The notes: generated by a model from the letters alone, not told the origin. Counted from the stretch's first letter, positions 54,279 to 63,227 are shown. The stretch is DNA of 64,000 nucleotides from Saccharobesus litoralis (GCF_003063625.1 NZ_CP026604.1:124001-188000), one strand, 5' to 3'. A program made the numbers and translations.

Positions 54279-54359
54279 CGTTGGGTAAGGTTAATACTTG
54301 AGTATAGTAGTCAAATAATGCTTTTTCCAAAAGCAAAAGTTAGAGTTTAAAAAAAATAA

Positions 54360-54374
54360 TTGTCGCTACGATAA
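54360..54374. promoter_or_regulatory. Candidate LysR-type binding motif, copy 2
   Basis: Same TTGTCG-CTA-CGATAA sequence as at 51855, here 44-58 bases before the LysR start and 82-96 before the divergent hybrid kinase start. Position and symmetry fit a LysR autoregulatory site. Confidence 0.55.
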
Positions 54375-54417
54375 AAATTAACTAAAGTTGCCAGCAAAAA
54401 AATAGGCAAGGATTTAA

Positions 54418-55245
54418 ATGGATATTCGGGTTTTTAAAACTTTTCTTGAAGTCGCAAAAGTAAAGCATTTCGGCAAGGCGTCAGAAAATCTTTATATAAC
54501 GCAAGCGGCGGTTAGTGCACGGATAAAGCAACTCGAAGATTACTACGCCACTAAGTTGTTTATTCGTGAAAAAAATAATATCCGTTTAACCTCAGCGGGT
54601 GAGCGCTTGTATCAATATGCCAATGCTATTGTCGAGCAGTTAACCCATTCTAAGCTGAATTTAACATTAGCAGAAACCAACCAAGTATTGATAAATATTG
54701 CGGCTACCCCTAATGTTTGGGACGCTTATTTAGCAGGCAGTATTAGTGCCATTGTGTCCCAAGCCAGTGAGGTAACACTGGGAGCTGAAATTTCGTCGCG
54801 AGAATCCATTCATCGCCGGCTAATCGATAAAACGTTAGATATAGGTGTATTGTCCGACCCAATCAAAGGGGACGAACTAATTAATGAAAAAATTGGTACG
54901 TTTGAACTCGTATTGGCAGCGACGGATTTGGATTGTTTAAATAAACAAGACAAGTTTAACTATGTATTAGTGGATTGGGGGATGGCGTTTTTAAAAGAGC
55001 ACAATGCGCTGCATAAATTTACCCCTATGATGCGCACAACGACTGCAAAAATTGCCTTAGATGTTATCTTAGAAAATGGTGGCGCGGCATACTTGCCAGT
55101 TGAATTAGTCGACCCTTATGTCAAAGAAGGGCAGTTGTTTTTATTACACTCCAATCTCAATATCCAACGCAGTGTATATTTAACTTACCATAAATCAAAC
55201 GCTCAGCATGAAAAGATTAAACATTTGATTTGTAAGTTAGATTAG
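54418..55245 (+). CDS. LysR-family transcriptional regulator (HdfR-like)
   Basis: 275 residues. The winged helix-turn-helix at ~1-60 (FGKASENLYITQAAVSARIKQLE) is typical of LysR; the start MDIRVFKTFLEVAKVKHFG resembles HdfR, a repressor of flagellar flhDC in enterics. The C-terminal substrate-binding domain (~90-275) is present but slightly short. The effector is unknown. It is divergent from the PocR-domain hybrid kinase, so it probably controls that gene, itself and perhaps the small secreted protein that shares the same motif. Confidence 0.9.
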   Translation: MDIRVFKTFLEVAKVKHFGKASENLYITQAAVSARIKQLEDYYATKLFIREKNNIRLTSAGERLYQYANAIVEQLTHSKLNLTLAETNQVLINIAATPNVWDAYLAGSISAIVSQASEVTLGAEISSRESIHRRLIDKTLDIGVLSDPIKGDELINEKIGTFELVLAATDLDCLNKQDKFNYVLVDWGMAFLKEHNALHKFTPMMRTTTAKIALDVILENGGAAYLPVELVDPYVKEGQLFLLHSNLNIQRSVYLTYHKSNAQHEKIKHLICKLD

Positions 55246-55395
55246 TGCGCTATTTCAGCATTTCTTAGGCTTTTTATTGTAATTCTTGCGGTTTCTTCAC
55301 ATATTTTAATTTAAATCATACGGCGGGTTAATAATTGTAAATCCGCTAATAATCCTGCGCTATTGTGTTAGTGTTTTTTGTGTTGATTGTTGACG

Positions 55396-57297
55396 ATGAT
55401 AAGAAAACTAATGGAACACAAAAACAATACGGTTAGATTAACAAGAGCCTTTTTTCTAATACTTTTGGGGGTATTTTGCATTGGAAGTTTAACGTTCAAT
55501 GCTTATGCGAAACAGCCTAATGTTATCGTGATTTTAGTTGATGACCAAGGGTATGGTGATTTGGCAGCGCATGGCAATCCTTGGCTAAAAACGCCTGCTA
55601 TGGACGAGTTATACCACTCTAGTTTACGTTTCACCGATTTTCACGTTGACCCAACTTGTTCCCCTTCACGCGCTGCATTAATGACAGGTAAATATTCGAC
55701 AAAAGTCGGTGTGTGGCTGACCTATGCAGGCAGAGAGCATTTAAAGCGCAATGAAAAAACCATGGCTGATGTTTTTAAAAGTAATGGTTATTCAACCGCT
55801 ATTTTTGGTAAATGGCACTTAGGAGAAAATTATCCATTTAGACCCATGGATAGAGGCTTTGATGAATCGCTTATTCATGGCGGTGGCTCTATTACCGAAA
55901 CCCCAGACACGTTTGGTAATGATTACTATGACGATATATACAAGCGTAATGGTAAAGCCGAGCAAGTGTCAGGTTACGCAACCGATGTATGGTTCAAAGA
56001 AACCCAATCCTTTATTCAACGACAAGGCGATAAGCCATTTTTCGTTTACTTACCACTCAATGCCGCCCACAGCCCATTAACAGTACCAGAAAAATACGCA
56101 AAACCTTATCAAAATAAAGCGGGTATTCCTGCTCGCCGTGCTAATTTTTATGGCATGTTAGCTAATATTGATGAAAACCTTGCTAACTTGCGTAAAACAC
56201 TGAAACAACAGGGTATAGCCGATAACACCATATTGCTATTTTTAAATGATAATGGCACTGGCCACGGTGTTAAATTAGCAGCTAAAAACGGGCAAGGTAA
56301 CACTAAAGACGGATGGGCGATAGACGGTTACAATGCGGGAATGCGTGGCCGAAAATCTTCTGTGTATGACGGTGGCCATAGATCATTTTTATTTATGCAT
56401 TGGCCAAACGGTGGTTTAGATAAAGGCAGGGATTTTCCTCATTTAACCGCCCACTTTGATTTATTACCCTCGTTAATTGAGATGTGTGGCTTGGCGTTAC
56501 CCGAGCCGATCAATTTTGATGGTATTTCACTTTTGCCTTACATTCAAACGGAAAAGCAAAAACAAAAGCAATATCCAGATAGAACCATCGTTGTTCATCA
56601 TCAGGGAAGACGATCTGTTAAAAACACTCATTTACAAAAATATAAAGATTATGTGGTAATGACGGAGCAATGGCGGTTAGTAGGTAAAGAGTTGTATGCA
56701 ATTAAAACTGATCCAGCCCAAGCGTTTAATCTTGCACATAAGTACCCTAAAGTTGTTAAACAACTTTCTGCTGAATACGAAAATTGGTGGCAGTCAGTTG
56801 AGTTTGCCGATGACAAACCTGAACCTATCGTTTTAAACCCACGTAAACAACATACTTTAGTGATAACTACTCAAAATTTACAAGGTATGCAGCGCGCTCA
56901 TTATAGTCAATTTGATAACAGAGCAGGAAAGCTAGCCACAGATGGTTACACGCATATTTACAATGATATAAGAGGCAAATATAAAATTACTCTGCGCCGT
57001 TGGCCGCGTGAATTGGATTTAGCCATTAATGCTAAAGGCGAGGACTTTAAACTTGATCCTACTAAACATGATGCTTTTTATCCTTTTCACCAATATAAAA
57101 ACAAAGCACTCCAGCTAAGCAAAGCCCGTTTAAAAATTGGTAAGTTTGATGAGACTAAACCGGTAAAAGCTAACGATACTGAAATTGTATTTAAGGCCTT
57201 TATACCAGCAGGAGAATTCACAATTCAAACTTGGTTTTATACAAAAGATAATCAACAGACAAGCGCTTATTACACCTATATTGAACCTGATCTATAA
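55396..57297 (+). CDS. Secreted S1-type sulfatase (formylglycine-dependent)
   Basis: 633 residues from ATG 55396 (ATG 55411 is also possible and still includes the signal peptide, AFFLILLGVFCIGSL then AYA). Early metal ligands are in ILVDDQGYGD. The sulfatase signature CSPSRAALMTG contains C88, the cysteine that formylglycine-generating enzyme converts. GKWHLG and LFLNDNGTGHG complete the site. About 150 C-terminal residues (from ~HTLVITTQNLQ) form an extra beta domain seen in some polysaccharide sulfatases. It likely removes sulfate from a red-algal galactan oligosaccharide in the periplasm or outside, position unknown. The maturation enzyme is not in the window. The stop is 4 bases before a MITE-2 end remnant. 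Confidence 0.92.
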   Translation: MIRKLMEHKNNTVRLTRAFFLILLGVFCIGSLTFNAYAKQPNVIVILVDDQGYGDLAAHGNPWLKTPAMDELYHSSLRFTDFHVDPTCSPSRAALMTGKYSTKVGVWLTYAGREHLKRNEKTMADVFKSNGYSTAIFGKWHLGENYPFRPMDRGFDESLIHGGGSITETPDTFGNDYYDDIYKRNGKAEQVSGYATDVWFKETQSFIQRQGDKPFFVYLPLNAAHSPLTVPEKYAKPYQNKAGIPARRANFYGMLANIDENLANLRKTLKQQGIADNTILLFLNDNGTGHGVKLAAKNGQGNTKDGWAIDGYNAGMRGRKSSVYDGGHRSFLFMHWPNGGLDKGRDFPHLTAHFDLLPSLIEMCGLALPEPINFDGISLLPYIQTEKQKQKQYPDRTIVVHHQGRRSVKNTHLQKYKDYVVMTEQWRLVGKELYAIKTDPAQAFNLAHKYPKVVKQLSAEYENWWQSVEFADDKPEPIVLNPRKQHTLVITTQNLQGMQRAHYSQFDNRAGKLATDGYTHIYNDIRGKYKITLRRWPRELDLAINAKGEDFKLDPTKHDAFYPFHQYKNKALQLSKARLKIGKFDETKPVKANDTEIVFKAFIPAGEFTIQTWFYTKDNQQTSAYYTYIEPDL

Positions 57298-57301
57298 GAG
57301 T

Positions 57302-57328
57302 TCTTCTAAAGCTTGTGTATAAGAGACA
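57302..57328 (+). repeat. MITE-2 right-end remnant
   Basis: Carries the same CTTCT-AAA-CTTGTGT...AAGAGACA pattern as the right end of the full element at 57588-57615, but no left part. It is separated from the next element by the 11 bases TACATCCATGT. Confidence 0.65.
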
Positions 57329-57339
57329 TACATCCATGT

Positions 57340-57615
57340 CTGTCTCTTATACACAAATATTAAATAACTTAAAACAGTCAAAAGTCGATGAAAAATGCGG
57401 ATTAGCAGGTTGTATATAGTGGTTAAAAAGTACCGTCTTTCCTGCGAGAGCAAAGCTACCGCGTCCTGCTATCGCCCCTCGCTTAAAGCGCCTACTTTTG
57501 GTACCTGCATCCATGCAGGCACGAGGATGACGAGGGTATTTTCTTACGCCACTGCGATAAAATTTCAAGCCATTGACCTAAAAAAGTGCTTCTGAAACTT
57601 GTGTTCAAGAGACAG
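57340..57615 (+). mobile_element. MITE-2 copy 2 (276 bp, Tn5/IS50-like ends)
   Basis: The left end CTGTCTCTTATACACAAAT and the right end, which reads CTGTCTCTTGAACACAAG on the other strand, are terminal inverted repeats nearly identical to the IS50 outside end. Flanks ACATCCATGT (left) and ACATCTATGT (right) fit a 9-10-bp target duplication with one change; IS50-group elements duplicate 9 bp. The interior has no ORF of note and contains the palindromic core GCCTGCATGGATGCAGG in inverse orientation. Confidence 0.82.
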
Positions 57616-57619
57616 ACAT

Positions 57620-57745
57620 CTATGTAGGTTGAAATTTATTTCGACAATAGCAGTTGAGCTGCTACAAACTGGTCTTCTAGGCGCGATATGGCTTAATACC
57701 GCTAATCTGACCAGCAACAACTCAGCTCAGAACAGGCCAGAAATC
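57620..57745 (+). repeat. MITE-3 core fragment
   Basis: GTAGGTTGAAATTTATTTCG followed by ACAATAGCAGTTGAGCTGC matches the interior of MITE-3 copy 3 (63033-63100) with a few changes, then diverges. No MITE-3 ends are seen, and MITE-2 appears to have inserted at its left edge. The remainder of 57746-57876 shows nothing recognisable. Confidence 0.6.
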
Positions 57746-57876
57746 TTAGATCAATTTATGGGTTGAGCTTTCTTCAGCCAATATTTCCAACAGATCCCAC
57801 CAAACACTCCAACTTCCATTTTGTTAACAGTTTTTAATCTTGCATAACCGCAAATATGTAATAAACTTATTGATTA

Positions 57877-57897
57877 TATAAACATCATATGTTTATA
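57877..57897. promoter_or_regulatory. Candidate GntR operator upstream of GH127 operon
   Basis: Perfect inverted repeat: arms TATAAACAT and ATGTTTATA around CAT, 124 bases before the GH127 start. It differs at only a few positions from the palindrome in front of the gntR gene (1338-1358), and similarity extends into the flanks (TTGA before, TTGT after). Confidence 0.75.
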
Positions 57898-58020
57898 TAT
57901 TTGTCATGAGTGTATTAATGGTTTGTAATTTATAGTCAAACAGTAAGACTGTTGCTTTGATAGACAGACAGCGCTGTTCAATACTTATGTGACGATTAAA
58001 TAATCAGGTTTAGCAGATAG

Positions 58021-60120
58021 ATGATTAGATTAGTTTTATTAACCAGCTTAATTTTGTTGGCCCTAGTGCAAGCTAGTATGGCTAATGATAAGTCGGTTAA
58101 TCGACACATAAGCAGTCCATACGCGCAATTACAACGCATTGATATTGGCGAAGCCAAGTGGACAACCGGTTTTTGGGCTGACAAATATAAGTTAACCGAA
58201 CAAGCGGTTGTGCCACACATGGGCAGTTTGCTTAAAGGCGATATTGGTCATGCATTCAATAATTTTAAAATCGCAGCTGGATTAAAGGATGGTGTTCATC
58301 AGGGCATGCATTGGCATGATGGCGATTTTTATAAATGGATGGAGTCACTGATTTATGTGTATGCCATCAATGGTGATCAAAACATATTAGCTGAATTAGA
58401 CGAAGTCATTCAGGTGATTGCGCAAGCACAACTTGCCAATGGATATTTGTCTACCTCTAATCAAGTACGTGGCATTAAACCTTGGACAAAACGTAACCAC
58501 CATGAGTTATATAACTCTGGTCATTTGATTACTACCGCTGTGGTACACAAGCGAGTAACAGGGCAAAACGAACTGCTCGATGTAGCGATTAAACACGCTA
58601 ACTATTTGTACGATCTCTTTATGCCGACGCCAGATCATTTAAAACGATTTGGTTTCAATATGTCGCAAATCATTGGACTGGTAGATCTTTATCGAGAAAC
58701 CGGAGACAAGCGATATTTAGTATTAGCTAATCACTTTACCTTGATGCGCGCCCCGCAAGATACAGACAAATTTATGCCGGCTGACGATACAGTGTTCTAT
58801 ATTCATCAAGGTGACATGGTTCAAGAGCGTACGCCGTTAAGAGAAGAGACAGAAGCGGTAGGCCACGCTGTACTGGGGATGCATTTGTGGTCTGGTGCAG
58901 CGGATATTTACGCAGAAACGGGCGAGGCGGCAATTATTGATGCCCTTAAACGAATTTGGGGCAGTGCTATTAATCGTAAAATGTTTGTGCATGGTGGTTT
59001 AGGGCAGATAGATAAAGCTGCAAGTGAACATTATGATTTGATCCACGAAGGGTTTTATTACGATTATTTGCTACCTAATTCAAGGGCTTATGCTGAAACT
59101 TGCGCCAATGTTTCTAACGCTATGTTCAGTTTTCGTATGCTGGGTTTGTTAGGTGAATCCAAATACGCAGATGTAATGGAATTAGTGCTATATAACGGTG
59201 CGCTTTCAGGTTTAAGTTTAGACGGAAAGCATTATTTTTATACCAACCCAACTCGTAAAGTTAATGGCGTTCACGATTATCACCAGTTAAAAAATGAGTC
59301 AGCTATACGGCAACCTTATATCGCTTGTTTTTGCTGCCCGCCAAACTTAGCGCGAACGCTCGCAAAGCTATCCAATTGGGCATATAGCAAATCAGCTAAC
59401 GGTATTACAGTCAATATTTATGGTGGTAATACACTTGATACCACACTCCTTGACGGTTCAAGGCTTAAGCTCACTCAAACCACAAATTACCCTTGGCAAG
59501 GCCAAATTACTATTCAAATTGAGCAAGCTAAGTCGCAAGCGTTTGATGTGCAACTGCGGATCCCAGCTTGGGCGCAAACAGCGTCTATCGCAGTAAACGG
59601 CCAAAAGGTTAATACAGAAATTTTACCAGGTCAGTTTAGTCAGTTAACTCGCCAGTGGGCAAAAGGGGATGTCATAACCTTGGATATTCCAATGGATATT
59701 ACTTACCTCGAAGGTCATCCACTGATTGAAGAAATACGCAACGAAGTTGCTGTTAAACGAGGCCCGATTGTTTATGCGCTTGAATCGGTCGACTTACCAA
59801 CAGGTGTCGATATTTTAGATGTTTATATTGCACCCAATCATGAGTTTATACCCGAATATAAGCCTAATTTTTTAGGTGGCGTTACGACTTTACAAGGTTC
59901 AGTTTTGTTGCGCAGCGATAAATCGCAAGGTTTGTACCGAGCCGTTTCTCAACCTAGGTTAACCCCTTATAACACTCAATTAATTCCCTATTTTGCGTGG
60001 AGTAATCGGGGTGATGAAGATAATGAAATGACAGTGTTTATGCCAGCCGTTTGGCAATATGAGCAGGTTGTGCAAACACCGAATCATATCAAGGGCAAAG
60101 ATAAGCAATGGTCTTGGTGA
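58021..60120 (+). CDS. GH127 family glycosidase (beta-L-arabinofuranosidase / anhydrogalactosidase-type)
   Basis: 699 residues with signal peptide MIRLVLLTSLILLALVQASM. The all-helical barrel contains the GH127 zinc/cysteine site: E343 (HEGFYYDY), E359 and C361 (AYAETCANV), and C438-C439 in CFCCPPNLAR. This matches the Bifidobacterium HypBA1 residues E322, E338, C340, C417 and C418 with the same 16-residue E-E spacing; C438 would be the nucleophile. GH127 includes beta-L-arabinofuranosidases, and members from marine carrageenan degraders act as 3,6-anhydro-D-galactosidases. Given the downstream cycloisomerase-like and dehydrogenase genes, the latter is more likely here (inference). The upstream palindrome suggests GntR control. 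Confidence 0.88.
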   Translation: MIRLVLLTSLILLALVQASMANDKSVNRHISSPYAQLQRIDIGEAKWTTGFWADKYKLTEQAVVPHMGSLLKGDIGHAFNNFKIAAGLKDGVHQGMHWHDGDFYKWMESLIYVYAINGDQNILAELDEVIQVIAQAQLANGYLSTSNQVRGIKPWTKRNHHELYNSGHLITTAVVHKRVTGQNELLDVAIKHANYLYDLFMPTPDHLKRFGFNMSQIIGLVDLYRETGDKRYLVLANHFTLMRAPQDTDKFMPADDTVFYIHQGDMVQERTPLREETEAVGHAVLGMHLWSGAADIYAETGEAAIIDALKRIWGSAINRKMFVHGGLGQIDKAASEHYDLIHEGFYYDYLLPNSRAYAETCANVSNAMFSFRMLGLLGESKYADVMELVLYNGALSGLSLDGKHYFYTNPTRKVNGVHDYHQLKNESAIRQPYIACFCCPPNLARTLAKLSNWAYSKSANGITVNIYGGNTLDTTLLDGSRLKLTQTTNYPWQGQITIQIEQAKSQAFDVQLRIPAWAQTASIAVNGQKVNTEILPGQFSQLTRQWAKGDVITLDIPMDITYLEGHPLIEEIRNEVAVKRGPIVYALESVDLPTGVDILDVYIAPNHEFIPEYKPNFLGGVTTLQGSVLLRSDKSQGLYRAVSQPRLTPYNTQLIPYFAWSNRGDEDNEMTVFMPAVWQYEQVVQTPNHIKGKDKQWSW

Positions 60121-60327
60121 CCATTTTAAAAAAATAAAAATGTTCAGATAAAAATTGGATAAAGGTTACGAGTACCGTAGCCCATATGCCAGAAAAGGCG
60201 CTTTTAGTAGTGCCGACTGTGTTGAAAACACATATTAAATAAGGGCTATTAGCTGCTTTTCCTATTCGCATATGCGTAGCAGTTATCAAGTCAAAGTATT
60301 AGCAGATTGAATAGGATAGTTATATCT

Positions 60328-61479
60328 ATGAAAATTGAATGTATTCGCACCCACCATTTGCGTTGCCATTTAGAGCAGCCTTTTGGATTCTCGCAGTGGT
60401 ATTACGATCAACGTAATGTCCTTGTTATCGAAGTGATCACTGATGAAGGTGTTTCCGGTTGGGGCGAATGTTATGGTCCGGCTGATGTTATTCAAGGTGC
60501 AGTCGAAAAGTTTTATGCGCCGCGTATTATTGGAATGGATCCAATTTGTACGGATGCGATATGGCAGCATATGTGGCGTTCATCGCTCGATTTTGCCCGA
60601 GCAGGTGTGATGATGGCTGCAATGTCAGGCATTGATATGGCATTGTGGGACTTAAAAGGTAAAGCATTAGGCTTGAGCGTTAGCGAATTAATGGGCGGTC
60701 GTCAGCGTGATTTAGTCCCTTGTTATGCAACGGGAATGTATTACATCGACATGCCTGAAGATACTCTAATGCCACGCTTAATTGAAGAAGCTAAGGGGTA
60801 TGCGAACGAAGGCTATACCGCGATGAAAATCAAAGTTGGTAAGAACGTTGATTTTGACCTTAAATTTATTAAAGCCATGCGCGAAGCGCTACCTAACACT
60901 AAGTTAATGGCTGATTCAAACCATGCGTTTGATTTGCCAGAAGCGATTAAAATTGGTCGTGCGCTTGATGAATATGGTTACGATTGGTTTGAAGAACCTT
61001 TATCGCCGGAATATCCACATCAGTTCCGTCAATTGCATGAAAAACTGGATGTGGCGATTGCCACAGGTGAATGCGAGCAAACGCGCTTTGGCTATCAAAA
61101 ATTGATAGAGCGAGGCGGCGTGCAGATTCTGCAAGCTGACTTAGCCTATTGCGGTGGCCCAAGTGAAGCGTTAAAAATCCGTACCCTAGCTTCAACACAC
61201 GGTATAAATATGATCCCACACGTTTGGGGAACTCAGCTTAACTTAGCGGCAGCGACTCATTTCTTGGCCACCGCTTATCACGAGCCAGGCCGTAAAGAAG
61301 AACGCGAATTATTGCTTGAATATGATCGCACCGAAAACCCATTACGCGACGAATTATATTCAACTATGGTTCAGGTATCTGGCGAAGGTGCAGTTGTGCC
61401 GACAGCACCGGGTTTAGGCGTAGTAATAGACAAATCTGCTCTTAAGAATTTTGACATTAACACAACGGAAACACGATGA
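60328..61479 (+). CDS. Enolase-superfamily (mandelate racemase subgroup) sugar-acid cycloisomerase/dehydratase
   Basis: 383 residues from ATG 60328. The complete active site of the mandelate racemase subgroup is visible: KxK at K167/K169 (MKIKVG), metal ligands D196 (MADSNH), E222 (WFEEPL) and E248 (TGECEQ), and catalytic H298 (PHVWGT). Members act on acid sugars through an enediolate, as dehydratases or as anhydrogalactonate cycloisomerases. Placement between GH127 and an aldehyde dehydrogenase fits 3,6-anhydro-D-galactonate cycloisomerase of carrageenan catabolism, giving 2-keto-3-deoxygalactonate; galactonate dehydratase is the main alternative. The stop overlaps the next ATG by 4 bases. 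The 206-base gap upstream holds only a small GTGTT/AACAC hairpin. Confidence 0.85.
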   Translation: MKIECIRTHHLRCHLEQPFGFSQWYYDQRNVLVIEVITDEGVSGWGECYGPADVIQGAVEKFYAPRIIGMDPICTDAIWQHMWRSSLDFARAGVMMAAMSGIDMALWDLKGKALGLSVSELMGGRQRDLVPCYATGMYYIDMPEDTLMPRLIEEAKGYANEGYTAMKIKVGKNVDFDLKFIKAMREALPNTKLMADSNHAFDLPEAIKIGRALDEYGYDWFEEPLSPEYPHQFRQLHEKLDVAIATGECEQTRFGYQKLIERGGVQILQADLAYCGGPSEALKIRTLASTHGINMIPHVWGTQLNLAAATHFLATAYHEPGRKEERELLLEYDRTENPLRDELYSTMVQVSGEGAVVPTAPGLGVVIDKSALKNFDINTTETR

Positions 61480-62906
61480 ACGATTATCAATACAAGATGC
61501 TAATTAATGGTGAACTTGTTGGCGCAACCACAACTTTTCCTGTTACTAATCCAACAACAGGCGAAGTGATTGCACAAGTACCCGATGCTGAACCTCATCA
61601 TATTGAGCAATGTTTAATCAGTGCTAAGCAAGGTTTTGCTACTTGGTCGGCTACCTCGTTAAGTGAGCGTGAAGCAATTATTTTAAAGTACGCTGAGATC
61701 TTAGAAGCCAACAAAGAAGAAATCATCGATCTGTTAGTGGCGGAAACGGGTAAGCCGTATGACAACGCCGAGTATGATTTTGGTATGTTGACCACATGTT
61801 TGCATTTCTTCGTTGAAGAAATGAAGCGTATTGATCAGCCCGTGATTGCTGATCCTGATGGTCGTTTCCTTAACTACATTCAGCGTCAGTCATTAGGTGT
61901 TGTAGTTGGCTACCTAGCTTGGAACTTCCCGTTATTAAATGTTGGTTACAAGTTAGGCCCATCTTTAGCATCTGGTTGTGCGGCCATTATTAAACCATCA
62001 CAAGTGACACCACTGGCTACATTAAAAGTGGCTGAATACGCGTTACAAGCCGGTATTCCTGCCGGTGTGGTTAACGTGATCACCAGTAACAACTATGATG
62101 TGACTAATCCTTTGCTGACCAGTGACGATGTGTCTATGTTCACTATGATAGGCTCAACTCGAGCTGGCGTAAACGCAATGAAGACGGCTTGTACCAACAT
62201 TAAGCACTTCTCGGTTGAATTAGGCGGTAACGCCCCTGTAGTGGTTTATGACGACGCTAATTTAGATAAAGCGGTTACTGATATTGTTAACCTTAAGTTT
62301 GCTAATTCAGGTCAGGTTTGTGTTTCGCCCAATCGCTGCTTTATACACGAGTCTATTTACGATGAGTTTATTGCGAAAGCGAAAGCGCACGCCGAAGGCT
62401 TAGTTTTAGGTGCTGGTAAAGGTGAAGGACGCTTGATGGGACCACTATCTAGCGAAAAAGAGCGTTCGCGCATTCTAGGTTTAGTGAAGTCTGCTCAAGA
62501 AGCGGGTGCTAATATAGTACTTGGTGGCAATGTTGTGGGTGACAAAGGTTTCTATATGGCGCCGACGATTATCTCTGACGTTAAGTTAGATATGGATTTG
62601 GCTACTAACGAAATTTTTGGCCCTGTTTTGCCTATTGTTAAATACACAGATCAAGATGATGTTATTGCACTAGCTAACGACAATGAATATGGCTTAGCGG
62701 CATACGTATATACCACAAATATTCAACGTGGTTTACAAGCAGCAGAAAAGATCACCGCCGGTAGCGTTTGTGTTAACGAAGTGCATTATGGCGTGCATTT
62801 ACCACATGGCGGCCTAAAACAAAGTGGTGTTGGTAAAGACTGTTCGCGTTACAGCTTAGCCGAGTACTTAACGCTTAAACGTGTTTCTGTTTTAGTTAAC
62901 GATTAG
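61476..62906 (+). CDS. NAD(P)-dependent aldehyde dehydrogenase, probably anhydrogalactose dehydrogenase
   Basis: 476 residues, full-length ALDH fold of the succinate-semialdehyde dehydrogenase-like class. Catalytic Cys282 is in SGQVCVSP and the general base Glu248 in VELGGNAP; the cofactor region GSTRAG and the C-terminal NEVHYGVHLPHGGLKQSG are intact. Its ATG overlaps the enolase-family stop by 4 bases, so the two are co-translated. In marine red-algal PULs such enzymes oxidise 3,6-anhydrogalactose to the acid that the cycloisomerase then uses; kinase and aldolase steps are not in the window. The stop codon TAG directly abuts MITE-3 copy 3. Confidence 0.88.
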   Translation: MNDYQYKMLINGELVGATTTFPVTNPTTGEVIAQVPDAEPHHIEQCLISAKQGFATWSATSLSEREAIILKYAEILEANKEEIIDLLVAETGKPYDNAEYDFGMLTTCLHFFVEEMKRIDQPVIADPDGRFLNYIQRQSLGVVVGYLAWNFPLLNVGYKLGPSLASGCAAIIKPSQVTPLATLKVAEYALQAGIPAGVVNVITSNNYDVTNPLLTSDDVSMFTMIGSTRAGVNAMKTACTNIKHFSVELGGNAPVVVYDDANLDKAVTDIVNLKFANSGQVCVSPNRCFIHESIYDEFIAKAKAHAEGLVLGAGKGEGRLMGPLSSEKERSRILGLVKSAQEAGANIVLGGNVVGDKGFYMAPTIISDVKLDMDLATNEIFGPVLPIVKYTDQDDVIALANDNEYGLAAYVYTTNIQRGLQAAEKITAGSVCVNEVHYGVHLPHGGLKQSGVGKDCSRYSLAEYLTLKRVSVLVND

Positions 62907-63180
62907 TACAGTTTCCAGAAAGAAATGGTCAGTTGAATCTTTTGTAGGTCGCCGTACGCTGTTCCAGACGCTTAACGGCATTTCCTACATCCATGTAGGT
63001 CGCCGTGAGCTGTTCCAGACGCTTAATGGATGTAGGTCGAAATTTATTTCGACAATAGCAGCAGAGCTGCTACAGACTTGGTTTCTAGCTGCGATATTTG
63101 CTTAGAATTGCAAGCTTTGTCGAGGCAAGCCTCGACCTACAAGGGGACTTTAATTAATCAAAATTAGCTAGAAACGGTAC
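62906..63180 (+). mobile_element. MITE-3 copy 3 (about 275 bp)
   Basis: Ends GTACAGTTTCCAGAAAG and (reverse) GTACCGTTTCTAGC form a short terminal inverted repeat. The interior has an imperfect ~50-base tandem duplication (GTAGGTCGCCGT, then GCTGTTCCAGACGCTTAA), the palindrome GTCGAAATTTATTTCGAC and AGCAGCAGAGCTGCT. It starts at the last base of the aldehyde dehydrogenase stop codon. Confidence 0.7.
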
Positions 63181-63227
63181 GAGTTAAAAACGTGTTTTGG
63201 CCACGCACCCTGTGGCCAGTAGTTCAC

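Noticed and set aside
57340-57358. Leftover sequencing adapter (tagmentation mosaic end)
   Set aside because: Bases beyond the first 16 do not follow the adapter, a matching inverted end and target duplication are present, and a decayed relative exists at 31717.
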